Assembly (NCBI GenBank): GCA_026874595.1
Contig: CM049316.1
Coordinates: forward strand, 30,801,339-30,865,338
Length of the DNA stretch: 64,000 bases
Reading direction: 5' to 3'
Source of the DNA: Sipunculus nudus
Lineage: Eukaryota > Annelida > Sipuncula > Golfingiida > Sipunculidae
Shown: positions 21,966-34,846 of the stretch, piece by piece
How the letters are laid out: the number at the start of each line of letters is the position of its first letter
Position numbering within the stretch: position 1 is the first letter of the stretch
The notes under the pieces: model-generated
Told to the model about the DNA's origin: nothing
The model's database searches: none
What the model saw: the letters and a program-made list of their open reading frames with translations, nothing else
Position numbers and translations under genes: made by a program

Positions 21966-24600
21966 CATCTATGACGTTTTGGTTAAATTCCCAGAAATAT
22001 TTGAGCAGTTTGGTTGAAATACTTTAAATCAGGGGTTAATCACAGACATGGTTTTAACGTTACTAATTTTACATTTGAGTTAATTTTTGCCCTTTTTTCA
22101 TCATATCTAAACGTCCTCAATGAATTATAAATGATTTGTACTTAAATTGTACTTGATTGTCTAATATAAAAGCTAGGGAATGTTATCGATATTTCGCTGG
22201 TTCCTCTTGTGGTTGACCTGGCCTGATTATTGAGACGAATTCATCACACTCCTCTGAAGGATATTTCCATGACGTCACACATAGTGTTAATAAGGATCCC
22301 CCGTCGCATTGTTAGGGATCATATAAGGATCCCTCGAGGGTTTATATTTCATGTGCTTCAGTCCTGAATGTTTGAAATTCCTAGAGCTTAGTGATACCGC
22401 ACCTGTTTTATATGACATATGCCCAAGGAGTGGTCTAGAATATCCTTAAAATACATTATTTTCTATATCCTAATAATTTTTTATAAGCTACAGGAGACCT
22501 CGGCCTCAGGATGGATAGTTGAATGTTAGGTTTTTAAGGCTCTGATTACAATGGCGCATTGGGTGTCTATTTTATATTTGTCTGCGGAAGAGTGTATACT
22601 ACATTTGACTGGCTCATCAAAAACTCCTGTGCTAGGCGAGTAAACCCGTTTCGATATTCAATATACAGTCATATATTGGTAGGTATATTAAAGTTTTGCT
22701 TAGCAAGACGTCCTAGCAAACATAGCAATCATTTACCACATTTGTGCACTTAACACAGTCAAGACATTTTATGAAAAGCCACTTGTTTATTAATGATAGA
22801 GTGATTTTAACAGCCGTCGTTAATACATTCACTTTGATCTGTTCGAAAACAAATTTGTTGATGATATCAGAAGTACTCTTGTAAATAATTCAGGAAGACA
22901 AACAGAGTAAACTCTGGTACATTGTACAGTGTTATAGTTGAATATGTTAAATTACCACGCCGCAGTCACTACATAGGTGAACGGATAATGTCCGTAGGAA
23001 CCACCAGTCCGATCTCTTCGAAGCCGATGGCGAAATGCATAATTGATAAGCTCGGCAGCGAGTGAAGCGGTAGGCTCCAGTGCCGGTTCTGTTTGCTTTG
23101 ATTTATTATGGGTGGCCTGATCGTTTATGAGCGGTGTTTTGGTAAACACGATCACTAGCTGGTCCCTTTTATGGTCGTTAAAAAGGGCAGGGACAGGGAA
23201 TGGCCACTTTATTGTAGCCAATGGGCGCATGCTCCCAATCAGCGTTTCTGAGAATACGTTTTCTGGCTGGCTATCGGGGCTGCACGTGTTCCATAATCTT
23301 CAAATCCTGTTCCGTAAAAGATGGTCAATTTCAGGACACCAAATCATTAAATCTTTTCATTTTGGCCTATCATATATAGACGTTAAAGCTACCGTCATGT
23401 TTAATAAATAGGATTTAAAAAAAACCTCGAGATCATTGTTAAAGTATTTGGATTAAAATAGTTGGTATTCAGACTAGGCCTGGCTCATTCTTGTGTGCTT
23501 GGTCGCTTACGACGACCTTGGCTGTTATCTTTTCTTTTGGGCATCCTTGGACTGCTGAGGCTATAAAACCCATTGGATACGGTAACAGAGAGGCTGAGAT
23601 GGCAACAGCAAAAGCCAGTTGATATCGGGACAGCGTGCCTCCTATCACGCCCCAAAAAGGAAGCGCCGTTTGGAACCTATTTCGTCAGCCATAAAGATTG
23701 GGTAGCCATGTTTAATTACCGTATATCAACGAATAACAGACCTTCATACCATAAAGCAACGAAGAACAGACCTTTACCATACATCAACGATTCGTCCCGT
23801 GGTCAGTTCGGATTGCGCACTTATTCGGCTCTCATATTTATGGCGGAATGTTCAGGAAAAAGACATATAAAATCTGAAACTAATAGCTTTGCAATATTTA
23901 CTTTCAAAACTTATTTGTATTTCTCCAACGAGAGAGAAGGAGGCATATAGTCTTAATTTATGTTAATTGAATCTTAACGATTAGTTTCTTAGTGATGTCA
24001 TTTGGAACTAGCTAGACCTCGACTTCCTAAGATTTTATCATTCCTGGATCCAGAGAGTCCTCTTGTTGACAAAAGAATTATTTTTAATTATCTCAATAAT
24101 GTTATCATAATGATAAAAGGTTTGATAAGGTTATTTTATCCATGAATTATGATAAACTTTACAATATGTTCGATTATAAGCTAGAACAGCATCTTAATTT
24201 GTTAACCTAATTATTAACCAATATTGAACTCTTGCTCTGTTTTGTATGACCAGTATCTATTATAAGTGTCTGGAATTTTTGGATTGTCTAATATTTAAAA
24301 AATATCTTGGGAAAATAAGAGATTGTAATTCAAGGGAAGGAAACATAAATAATGAAGTGCTATTCCTGCTATTTCTGTTTCGAAAATATGGGTTCGATGG
24401 TTCAAAGTCTTAAAATGGAAATACGGTCACAATACAGCCAAATAGGTACGCACGATCACAAGGAAAAATGAACTAGATGTATGGAACTGCTAAGCGATCA
24501 CTGGCTCTAGTTATCAGTTTACCAGTATTAACCTAAACTGCTGCAACTGCAGCATAATTATCCGTCATTAAAGAACCTTTATCATACAAAATTAATAAAT
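21966..24600. other. Non-coding stretch, no gene supported
   Basis: A somewhat GC-richer patch at 22950-23260 has open frames on both strands, and 23573-23950 has a 125-codon plus-strand frame. None shows a recognisable domain, start context or splice logic. At 23730-23790 a short phrase (ATCAACGAATAACAGACC) is imperfectly repeated three times. Confidence 0.45.
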
Positions 24601-25090
24601 AAGGCACCTAACAAGTCTCACTTTCAATCAATATTTTACTGTATATCTTCTCAATGACTGCCAAAAGAAAACCCTTATGAAAACAACATTTTAGAATTAA
24701 TAACCTGTATATTATACAACAATACCACCGACCTAAAATTGACTATAAATTTCCATCTCTGAACGAAAGTTGACTAAAATATCCATCAGCAAAACAAAAT
24801 ATACCATAGTATCCCATATCAAAGCAATATTTTACCACATGTATCCGAAAACTAAACAAGCTTTTATCAAAATTATCCCTCCCTGACTACAAATTTATTA
24901 TAGAATTATCCCTAATCAAAGTAAATTATCAACAATTAACCCAATCTACACAAGATGTAAATATAAATATACCTTCTAGACATAAAAACTGACATAACTA
25001 ATCCCTCATCACAATTACAATATTTTACCAGAAATATCCCTCATTATCAGATATTTTACGAATATTGTCCTTTACTGAAATAAAATTATA
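24600..25090. repeat. Strand-asymmetric, G-poor degenerate minisatellite
   Basis: The words TATCCCT, AATCAAAG, ATATTTTACCA and CTGACTA recur at irregular 30-45-bp intervals. Guanine is strikingly rare on the plus strand while cytosine is normal. This fits an old tandem repeat rather than random AT-rich DNA. Confidence 0.55.
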
Positions 25091-25753
25091 TGGAAAACAT
25101 CCCCCGATGGCGGCAAGCTTACTATAATTGAATACCCGTCGCCATAAGCAAGCACGTGACCTCCTTGGCAATCTCATGTCCAGTGACAGTTCATGTACAC
25201 TGAATGACCTTCCCTCGTTGTGACAAGTGTTAATTAAACAAGGAGGATTGTCCCTGTATTGCGAAAAACTGATAATGTCATAAAACCATTGACGGATCTA
25301 CCAAAACCCTGGAATTATTAAATAGATGAAGAATTATATATTATCTCTGTTTTGTAAGGAATGGTATCGTAAACAAATTACATTTTTTATAACTCAAACA
25401 GTAAATATGTATTTAATATATTAAATTTCCTACTGCTATTAGGTACTCGTCTTTACCTTCATACAAAATGACGAGCCACGCTTTACTCCAGTGTGCAAGG
25501 AATGGTTAACACTTCATTATTTAAAATGGAAATGCTACACCTATTTAAGAATAAACCTCCTGTACAAGTACTTATGGTTTATATTTCATTTCCTGTTGCG
25601 GCTATTAGCTCTTTCCTCACCTCTAAGCGTTGTCCAGTCACTCTTAACTCCCGTAAAATCCAAATATAACAACTTCCTTCTAAAGGAACAGAGCACCCCG
25701 GGTTAGATTCAGTTAAACATACGTCCTGGCCTTGAATTACATATGAGCTCTCC

Positions 25754-25812
25754 ACAGCACTGGCATCGCGGGAGAACTCTTGACAGTCTGTCTACAGACA
25801 GCGCAGTGCTGT
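25754..25812. repeat. Nested inverted repeat
   Basis: The outer arms ACAGCACTG (25754-25762) and CAGTGCTGT (25804-25812) are perfect 9-bp complements. Inside them CTGTCT-AC-AGACAG (25788-25801) is a second perfect inverted repeat. Confidence 0.75.
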
Positions 25813-26311
25813 ACTCGTCAGTCACTGTAGATGCTAGGGCATCAATACGCCATTAGGTCACGTGGCTCTGCATTCACTACCCACTTATATAGCGTCATGT
25901 CTTACCCACAGATTTAACTGAGGGTTGTGAATATCATCGGCCTCTTCCACAGAGTCAATAGATCCAGGCGAGCCTCCCTTTTCTCATTACTTTTCTTTTC
26001 TGTCTCCGTAATTTTGGTTTCATTTTCTTCGTGACGGCCGGCGGTAAATGTCAACCGAGCCCTGACTGCACTCGCTGACAAATGTTGTTTAAAAATAGTT
26101 TGACATATAACATCTTAAGATGGCAAAGCCGAAGAAAGGAGGTTTCTTTTATGTCTTCCTCTCCTTTTTATATTGATATTTATAATTTTTCATTGTACTC
26201 CACCAGACGGCTGTAAATAGCACCTATTTTATACACCGTATACCTGAACCTGGGAAACCGTAATGAGAGGAATTTTTATCATTATTTATCTACATAATGA
26301 TTAGGCTTATA
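25813..26311. other. Intergenic stretch with a GC-richer core at 25960-26110
   Basis: There is no gene. The core has higher complexity than its flanks (for example CGTGACGGCCGGCGGTAAAT) and might be a conserved non-coding element. That rests only on composition. Confidence 0.35.
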
Positions 26312-26782
26312 CATTGGCGTCAATTTTTCTTCCTGGGTTGGCGGAGGGGGATTTCTAGCGCGCACACACTCACACACGCGATTATACCATTTTAGCGCCC
26401 ATATGACACGTATATATAAATACTTAATCACATTTAAAAAAAATTGTATTCATAATATTTATAATTTAAAATAATTAATTACAAGGTTTAAAAAAAAAAT
26501 AAAGTATTATTTTTCCAGTTTGAGTTAATTCTAAACCAGTTTTATTAAAATAATATTTCATAGTTAATTCATTCATAAATGGAACCAAAGGCTATAATTC
26601 CTTTTATTAATATATTTCATTTACAATACATTAATATTATTCTTTGAATAGTGGGGGTGGGGGTGGGGATGATTACATTGACCAGCCCCCCCCCCCCCCT
26701 CCCCTTGCTAAAAAAAATGTGTGTGTGTTCGGTGGGTGTGGGGGGTTATATATACCCCATCCCTCCTATTTTGACGCCACTG
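26312..26782 (+). mobile_element. CAGGGGCGTC hAT-like MITE, 471-bp copy
   Basis: The ends are CATTGGCGTCAATTTTTCTT and TTTTGACGCCACTG in inverted orientation. The interior shows ATATTTCATTTACAATA, ATTATTCTTTGAATAGTGGG, GATTACATTGACCAG and long G/C runs, as in the other copies. The 8-bp flanks do not match well, so the copy is old. Confidence 0.8.
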
Positions 26783-27704
26783 GTTCTAAAACTTTCTCTG
26801 TTCTCAACTTAACAATGATGCATTTGCGTTTTGTGCCGTAGCACTCGTTAATCGTACTGGTCGGAATATTAATTGTCATTATCTACATATTGATTATATG
26901 TCCATACAGCAGAACCCGTCGTGAGGGGACACCTTTGGGATATCGGCAAAGTGTCCCTACATTGCAGGTGTCCCTTCATGAGAGTAAGGGACAGATGCAG
27001 GTGGGAATAATTATTGCTGTATGGAAATTCATTCAACAATTTAAACAAAAGAATCACATACGTATATGTATATAAAAATAATTTTTTTATATCAATAATA
27101 TTTGAAAAAAATATTTTAATGGATATCTAACATAGGAAAGCAGATTTTTTTATGTCATGATATTTGTTACTCTGTCCTCAGTTTAAAACGTACGTTTGCA
27201 TTTTGTGCTGTAGCATCCGTTCCCACGCAAAACTTGTATTACATTAATGTCTTTGTTTTCTTCATACCCGCCCGCCACATCTAATCTGTGCAACAATGTT
27301 CAAAGACAAAGATGAGTCCATATTCGCATGGATAGTTTAATCTTATGAAATGCAACACCAGTCTGTCTATCAAGTGAGTGTACAGCTCATCATGGAAACA
27401 AGTCCAGCCCTCGCCAAATAATAATTATCCAATGCTTCTGAAATATGTTGCCCTTTTCAGTTCAACTACAAGGGTTATATGATCACAAAACACAGACATA
27501 AAACCGTATACTTTTCAAAGTAAGGTATTACCTGACACATATAAGGTGATGCCTCATTACCAGCGAGCTTTGTGTACTCCCGTACTTAAAGGAAGGTGCA
27601 AGATTATATAGAAGGCCGCACTGAAAGGAAGGTAACAAGAAAATGGACTTAGAAATACTCTCGACTCTTGAGAAAAAATGTTGAATAAAAATATTCGCAA
27701 CTGC
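26783..27704. other. AT-rich intergenic stretch
   Basis: No feature supported. Open frames are short and AT-biased. Confidence 0.5.
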
Positions 27705-28530
27705 GTACTGTTACGGAACCTAATTTAAACAGATCACGTATGCGTGATGAACACAAATGCTTGTAATGGAGGTAAAAAAATTAGATTCTGTAGCACTAGG
27801 CAGCGTGAAATGTCTAGGGGAATGAATAAAGAAGTCAGTGGTTTTTCGTTAACAAATAACTATAATTTATTCTTTAAACAACCCTAACAATACAATACAC
27901 TAAATCAATACAATTATACAGTAAAACAGCGGTATAGCAACAAGTCAGTACAATCACAAAGAAAATAATATATGTGCGCAGTACCTGGATACCGACACCA
28001 TCACAACAATAAGTCTTTTAAATGTAAACTCTCGGAGAATGACAGTCCAATGGAAAGTTCTTGCAACAACCAGAAAGTAAACTGAAGTCCAAATGCATAA
28101 AATCTAGGAGAAAGTCTTTGAAAATGTATAATTGCCGCATTTGTCGGATAAGGTCCTAGAATCTGACACACGCTTCTACGTCCGCTGGAATCTGCTCTGC
28201 TGTCTCTCTGCCTCCTGGTTCTTCTAAAGCACAGTCCCTTTATATACTCTTCACCCCAAGCCGGGAATTTTCCACTTCTAGAACAGTCTATAAGATCCTA
28301 CTCAACAGTAAACACGCGTTTCAGGAATTCTCTAGAAAACATCGCCGTGTATCTCTATACACCAGGCTCATCACGTGACCCACGACCAGGCGTGGAAGCC
28401 CAAGGCTCACATTACAACGAGAGTCCAACCAGCACGGATTAAACATAGAATATAATACGCGGCCAGACACAAGTGCCACAACAGGAGTTACGCCCGCGTC
28501 ACATAATAAAAAAAGCACCTGTAACAGTAC
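27705..28530 (-). mobile_element. Solo LTR of a retrotransposon, 818 bp, with 4-bp target duplication
   Basis: The element 27709-28526 starts TGTTACGG and ends CTGTAACA (short inverted repeat TGTTAC/GTAACA) and is flanked by GTAC on both sides (27705-27708 and 28527-28530). On the minus strand a TATATAAAGG box lies at about 28246-28237 and AATAAA at 27871-27866, giving a sensible U3-R-U5 order. No internal gag-pol is adjacent, so this is a recombination-derived solo LTR. The 4-bp duplication fits Ty3/Gypsy- or BEL-type elements. The class is inferred. Confidence 0.85.
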
Positions 28531-28555
28531 TCAGACTCTTCTTTCATGATATTAA

Positions 28556-29020
28556 AGGGGCCCATTCACCTTTTTAACCTATATAAACTAAAGGTAATCA
28601 CTTGGAACTTTCATAAAAATAGACCAGAAAACGTGGATATCACCACGCACAGGCTGCTTGTTTTCTTTTTTATCAACGTGTTTATAATATGTGGGGGCCC
28701 GCCAAAATAATCAAAACAAATTCTACAAGGGCGTCTGGCAGCAAGTCAGATAAGCCAGAGCATTGCTTATGGCGTTTTAGCAACATGTGACCTTTCTGCT
28801 TCCGCATGCATTCAACTTACCACCTTAGGTTAAATGTTTTCCCGTTTGTCAACATTGCTGTGTTAACAAACAGGTTATTGATAAACAAGTTAATACTTTC
28901 TTCACGGAGGCATTATAAAAACTTTTCACAAACAGAACTGCCCGTAGATAATTAATATATACACAGAAGAAACCAGATATCACATTAATTCTTTTCAAAA
29001 GTTAGGTGAATAGGCACCTT
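28556..29020 (+). mobile_element. TTAA-flanked MITE, 465 bp
   Basis: Inverted ends AGGGGCCCATTCACCT and AGGTGAATAGGCACCT are bordered by TTAA on each side (28552-28555, 29021-29024). The interior word CTGGCAGCAAGTCAGATAAG, then CCAGAGC, matches the copy at 34486 on the opposite strand. A TTAA target is typical of piggyBac-type elements, but the ends are not classic piggyBac, so the superfamily is tentative. Confidence 0.75.
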
Positions 29021-29315
29021 TTAATGTTGCTTGTATGTATGTATGTATGTAGGTATGCATATGCCTTTTCGGACTGTCAGTTAATCATCTAAGTATCTAG
29101 GTAAACATTCTGGTCTTAATATGTAAATACATAAAGTCTGCTAAGTCTTCTCATTAATAAGATATTGAAATATATACATGTTTAAATATAGACCACACAA
29201 TTAATGGTTTTTAAGAATATGGACACCGATTTAGGTTTCATATTTCCATGGAAAACGTCTCAATTTTCATGTCTTCACACGGCATTATTCGGTTTTACTT
29301 AACTAGTGTAAATTA

Positions 29316-29725
29316 ACCGGCTGCCGTGGCTCAGGGGTAGAGCGCAGGACTCAAAGCCGGGAGATCGTGAGTTCGAATCTCAGCCGAGGCGGTGAGGTTT
29401 TTCACGGTCGGCCCCCACCCAGGGTGAGCGCTCTGCAGGCTTAATGGGAAGGTCGTGCCCAACGGCCGTGTTTCACTCACAAACGAGTGCGCCTTTCGGG
29501 GGTCCTCGGTGGTATGATTACCATCCCAGGGCCCGCAGGTGCAGTAGTCACCGGACCTTGTATTGCCAGGATATAAAATGAGAGGAAGCGTGTGATACTG
29601 CCCTGTCACGTAGTCCGAAACCGGAATGGAAATCTGCAGATGTACATATACTGAGTAAAGGCAGCATTAAAAAAATGGAGGCGGTTACCTCCAACAACAA
29701 AAAATTAAAAAAAAAAAAAAAAAAA
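29316..29725 (+). mobile_element. tRNA-derived SINE, youngest copy, with perfect 15-bp target-site duplication
   Basis: AACTAGTGTAAATTA flanks the element exactly at 29301-29315 and 29726-29740. The head is tRNA-like (CCGTGGCTCAGGGGTAGAGC as A-box region, GAGTTCGAATCTC as B-box, loop CTCAAAG resembling tRNA-Leu CAA). The body contains CACGGTCGGCCCCC and ends in the hairpin GGAGG-CGGTTA-CCTCC and a long A tail. It is transcribed in principle by Pol III and mobilised by a LINE. The intact duplication and pure tail indicate recent insertion. It is not a functional tRNA gene. Confidence 0.93.
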
Positions 29726-29740
29726 AACTAGTGTAAATTA

Positions 29741-32700
29741 TGCGTTGGAGTAAGACATATGATAAGGTAATTATACACACTTACCCGCATTGTAAGGCTT
29801 GGCACGTGTTGCAACCAGAGAGCGTGTCATAACCAACCCAACCAGACGATTTATACTGAAAGTTGCCGTCCGAATATACGCAGGCTCCGGCCAGCTAATA
29901 ACGACTGGGGGACCCAGGCTTTCGGCCTCAATATTTATAATACATATTTATGAAACACCCATTAAATCAGCCCGGATTATTTGCCGACTGTGAACTCACG
30001 TGTCAACATATGAGTTGAATTATTGTTGAACCTCCTATAGATGATTTGTTACAATACTAGAATACAGGTTTGATTGACAATGCATATTTTGCACTTGTAA
30101 CAATACACTGGCGCGGCTTTGGCACGGCCTTCCATACTGCCTGCCCGGTCAAGCCTACACTGCCAAATGTACGGTGTTTTCATACTTAAGCAGGTATTAT
30201 GTTGATCCGTCTGTGTGAATGTAAAGAATTCAATACTAATGGGTGAACGTTTCAATGGTTCGTGGAACATTTAAATACTTACATTAAGGGGATTCCATTT
30301 ATGAAAGGAAAGAAATATGGGAAATCAAAAGCCTGTGACGGCTAGTCTTATATTGCACTTGCATGAAAAATGTCATATTTTTCTTTTTATTAACATGTAC
30401 AGGCCATTTAGATATATTTTATTTTAATTAAGAAATTTCAAAGATATAGGGAATTCGGGAAATTTGTTGTTTAAATGTTAAGGTTTCCTTTACTACATCT
30501 TATTATGGCTCAGGTTCAGAAACATTGAAAATGATGATAAATCATAAGTCATATAAATAAAAAAAATAAAAATAAATCGTACAAATTTAATATATCTTAA
30601 TGACAATTCATAAAGTAAGCAGGACACCTGTAATTAAAGTCTAATCTACCCCCCCCCCCCCACCTTCCATTTTCTTCTCATGCAATTTTAAGAGTATAAC
30701 AGGCCTAGCCTTCGTGATTATAGTTTAATAATCAGCAGTATCTGTGTTGTTAATTTCTGTGTTATTTAGTCAGCAGCCAAGTGAGGCGATATGGAAACTA
30801 ATACAATAAACGCCCCCTCTTTTCTCTCAGTTTCCCCTTTTGTATTCATATTAACTTTACAACATGAAATACTCGTATTATCTAAATATTAGACACTACA
30901 CAACGACTTATACAAATTATTACACCTACGCGTACAAACAGAAGCAACTTAGGCAATAAAATGATAAACGAAGAGTGAAAATTATTTCACTTGTTTCAAC
31001 AATTCATACAAGGAATGTATATTTTACCACTTCATTGATCACTTTATTCAAATATCAAGGTTTTGGTTATGGTAAGTTTGGTAAGTTTATGTCGTCGGAC
31101 TTTCTCTGTTTCCCAAGAGTGCAAAACCATTGATGACAATGTTTTTCTCATTTTTTTTTGCCCTCTCACTGTTATGCCTGTGTTTACGCTAGATCTTGAA
31201 TAGATCTCCAAAACCTGACCTTTGGATTCAATATCAGTCATGGTTGACAGATATGCACATGATACTTATATTTTACCTTGACCTAATTTCGTAGGTTGAA
31301 CACTGCCACAGGCACTTGAATCAATGTATTCAACGGGTGAGCGATATCCATCCCTCTGTCACCTTTCTAACCAACCGACCCACTATTTAAACATAGTTCC
31401 CTATTTAACTGCCCACCAACCTAAATTATGCTATAATCACCTCTAAATACAGCCCATAACAACTATTCAATCTTCCTAGCCGCTTCCACTCAGGCTCTTA
31501 TTTACCACAAGGTCTGAAAGCTGACATAAACACGTGAGAGGTCATGTGAAGAGATCGCCATGAGTGTTCATGAATATTCAAATATCAAGAGCAACAGGCC
31601 ACATTATGCTGGTGTCTTTATAAACACGGGGCTATGGAGTGATTTGTGAGTATCCTGCTTACAAAATAGGCTAATTTGATTATTGGTTTAGCTTTATACC
31701 TTGCCCCTCGTTTGCCAATATACCGAGATACCCCCGTTTGTATGTGTGTGTATGTGGGGGGGGGGGGGGAATAGGGGTCTCGCTTGGCGATAGCAAATAT
31801 CTAATTATAATGAGCTTCAATTTCAAAACCAACGCCAATTTTCAAAATGACTTGGGTAGTAAGTTTTTAATTTATTATCTACCAAAATAACTTGAATTTG
31901 AACGGATATCTGTTAATATTTATTGTTTCCAAAGACCGAAGCCTAAAAAATATCATTACTCAGGGGTTTAACATTCATGCCGGTATGGCTACGATGTACC
32001 AGTACAGAGTTTAATGTCGACTGACGTAACAGTGAGAAAAAATTCACGCAAATGGGTGAGGTCGATTTTAAAACCAGAAGACAATTTGGTTTGTTAAGGG
32101 CTTCAATATTTATTTATAATTTCCAGGGTATATTTGTTCAGACCATTAGTGCAACCTTTAAAATATCCATGACCGTTCTATACGGGCGTAAGTACCATAA
32201 ATTAATTCATAAGTGTGTTATTACTTTCAAAGCTGACATGTCAGAACATGTCAGTGTGTTAGTGTTAGACTTGTGAATAAAGATCATATAATATTTAAGA
32301 ATACCTGATCTTCAAAATACAGCCTACGTATAAATCAAATTATCTCTGTTCCTTTTTGATTATTTATACCAGAAGTATTGCCTAACTTTCCTTACTAAAT
32401 TTTATGAAGATTATTTTGAATAATACCAATTATAAAATGCCCTTCGCTTTGTCTTACAAAAAAGAGCAACTACAAAAAAGGGTTATGGCTTTGAAAGATT
32501 AACAGATATTGCAGGGAGTGAAAGAAATTGGGGTAATAAATCTTTACCATTGAGAATAACATTGCACAAGCGTATTATAAATTAACCAAAATTACCTGCT
32601 CGGAGCTCGCAATCACATTTTAAAAAAACTCAGAAAGATAAAAAGGTAACTGTATATAGTGTAGAACACGTGACCTGCAGCTAGAAATCTATGACAACCA

Positions 32701-33290
32701 TTATATAAGCAGGTCCGGCGCAAACAAAGCATAAAATTGACATTTCCCCTGCTGTTTACCCTGGAATGACACTACCGTAATGTATGTATCGGGGTTTATT
32801 AATCCGTTGCCTTGTTTAACACTTTTGCACCTTAGGGTCCAGTCTTATTCAAACATATGAATGAAACTTTGAATTTCAACTGGTTAATTATGCAATTTTT
32901 CAAATTAAATCGAGTTGCTCTATTATTATGAATTAAACTCTTGGATCGGCAGAGCAGAATAAATAAACAGATACACGTACAGCTTAAAGGTTGACCTTTT
33001 TGAAATCGCTGCCATATCACGGTAATACGCCCTCATTATAGACATGCACATGGGCACATGGCACACGACCTAACTTATCATGAATGACATTGGAGACATA
33101 ATCAATTGTCAAGGGTTCAACATTTTCAAAGGTAATTGTTCTCTTCAGCCAAAGGATTCGTGACAATACCCCCCCCCCCCCATTCCGAAACCACAATTTT
33201 TGTTAAAAAAAGGGATAATGTTCATTTCACAGGAACCCGGCCATAAGACATTATATAATAAAATACACTAACAGATAGTTTTGAATATTT
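29741..33290. other. AT-rich intergenic stretch
   Basis: It contains C runs (about 30649-30661, 33170-33181) and a G run (about 31757-31769). At 32665-32712 a CACGTGACC E-box is followed by TATATAAG, which looks promoter-like on the plus strand, but no coding exon follows that I can support. Confidence 0.45.
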
Positions 33291-33299
33291 CTTGCGCCG

Positions 33300-33620
33300 T
33301 TTTTACATGATACCCTGCGTCACGTAACGCCAAAAGTCGCCCAGGGCGTCCTTGTTAACGTACACCCGAGAGGCAGGTTCCTCGCCATTAGAGCGCTGGG
33401 ACTTCTCACGTTGTCGTAGATGACATTTTGTCGCCACCCACTCCTAACCTTGTGCACCATTCAGTTTTTATCAAATCCCCCTTATCAGCTCTTGGGCATC
33501 TTGTTGCACGTTGCGTGGGAGTGGATTGCGATCTTTTCTTCATTTTTTCTCTCTCTTTTTTTAGAGCCATGCTGCCATTTTCTCTGGGCTTTCGTGAGCC
33601 CAAGAAAAAAACCCCACGTT
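33300..33620. other. Higher-complexity block, candidate exon or conserved non-coding element
   Basis: GC content rises above the flanks, and open frames exist on both strands (33406-33603 minus, 33420-33701 plus). None has recognisable motifs. Either an unrecognised exon or a regulatory element would explain the shift. Confidence 0.3.
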
Positions 33621-34485
33621 TTTGTCAGTAGTGTTCATGTAAATGGTATGTGTCACCGTTGTTTATCAGATTTCTTTCACATGATGATTCTTTTTTTTTA
33701 AATAAAAATATAAAATATATGAATAAAAGAAAATAAAAAGAATATAAAACCGCTTTTCCTAGTCATTACCGTTTTTGCTAATTATACTACGAAAAAAATA
33801 CATTTTTTTATTATGAATAATTTTGTATTTGATATACGTTTTATATTGTATAAGAGAGGCTCAAATGAATCGCATACCAACAACAAAGCTTTCTATTATC
33901 GTCCACTTGAAATTAAGTTGAAAGAAAGAGTTAAGAGCTTTATTAGATTAAAAATCCTGATAAGAATACTGAGAATCTTTTTTATGATATCAAGAATCTT
34001 GTCAATATTCCTGTGGAACAATGAAACTCAGATTATTTGTCTCTTTCCAATGGGAAGCAGACATTGGTAAAATCTGCCGTTGTCAAGTAAGAATCAATAC
34101 CTTCTATTGCACAGGCTGGACAGGCAAGAGGAAAATCCATGAATTTGTCATGAATGTTTGCTCATAGGCTTCAAATGAACTGCTGGGACAACTTTTGGGA
34201 GTTTTCTCCTTGGGTAATTGGGATTACATGACGTCACACCTACGTCATACTGTCTTGTATGCCTGCACATGCAAAAACAATAAAAAATAGACACATTTAA
34301 TTTCATGTCACTCAGTTTCCAATTTGTGTATGTATATGTCCTTTGTAGTGTGTATATGAATGTTTCAGTTTTAACGCAAGAAATCGATTACACAACTCTG
34401 AGAGCCGGGCAAAAGCGGCAATGTACCAGTGAATGAATCTTGCCTTTGACCAGGATAATGAGATTGCCCTTTCTCTTATGCTTAA

Positions 34486-34846
34486 AGGTGCCAATTCACC
34501 TACCTAATGAAAACAAATGACCCAGGGGTCAGGACCCTCAACAGACTAGGAAGACATTAATTAAAGGAATTTTATCATCTGAATGCCAAATTGTATAAGT
34601 GGCATCCCAATTCAACTGAAGCATAGCTCAGTGGATATGGGAAACAAATATCAACAACATGTTTGTAAACAAAGCAATGTTGACAAAAAGGTAAAACATG
34701 TAACCCAAGGTGGTAGGTTGCATATATGCTGAGGTAGAAAAGTAACTTGATGTAAAACGCCATTTGCAAAGCTCTGGCTTATTTGACTTGCTGCCAGATG
34801 CCATAGCCGAATTTGTTTATAAAGGTTAAATAGGTGTTGGGCCCCT
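34486..34846 (-). mobile_element. TTAA-flanked MITE, second copy, inverted
   Basis: The ends AGGTGCCAATTCACCT and AGGTGTTGGGCCCCT are bordered by TTAA (34482-34485, 34847-34850). The interior GCTCTGGCTTATTTGACTTG, then CTGCCAGATGCC, is the complement of the matching segment at about 28735-28765, so the two copies have opposite orientation. Confidence 0.78.

Noticed and set aside
21621-21968. 115-codon minus-strand open frame
   Set aside because: It coincides with an old SINE copy recognised by its body and tail.
29321-29393. Functional tRNA-Leu gene
   Set aside because: The tRNA-like stretch is the head of a SINE with target duplication, body and A tail, and the same head occurs in another SINE copy.
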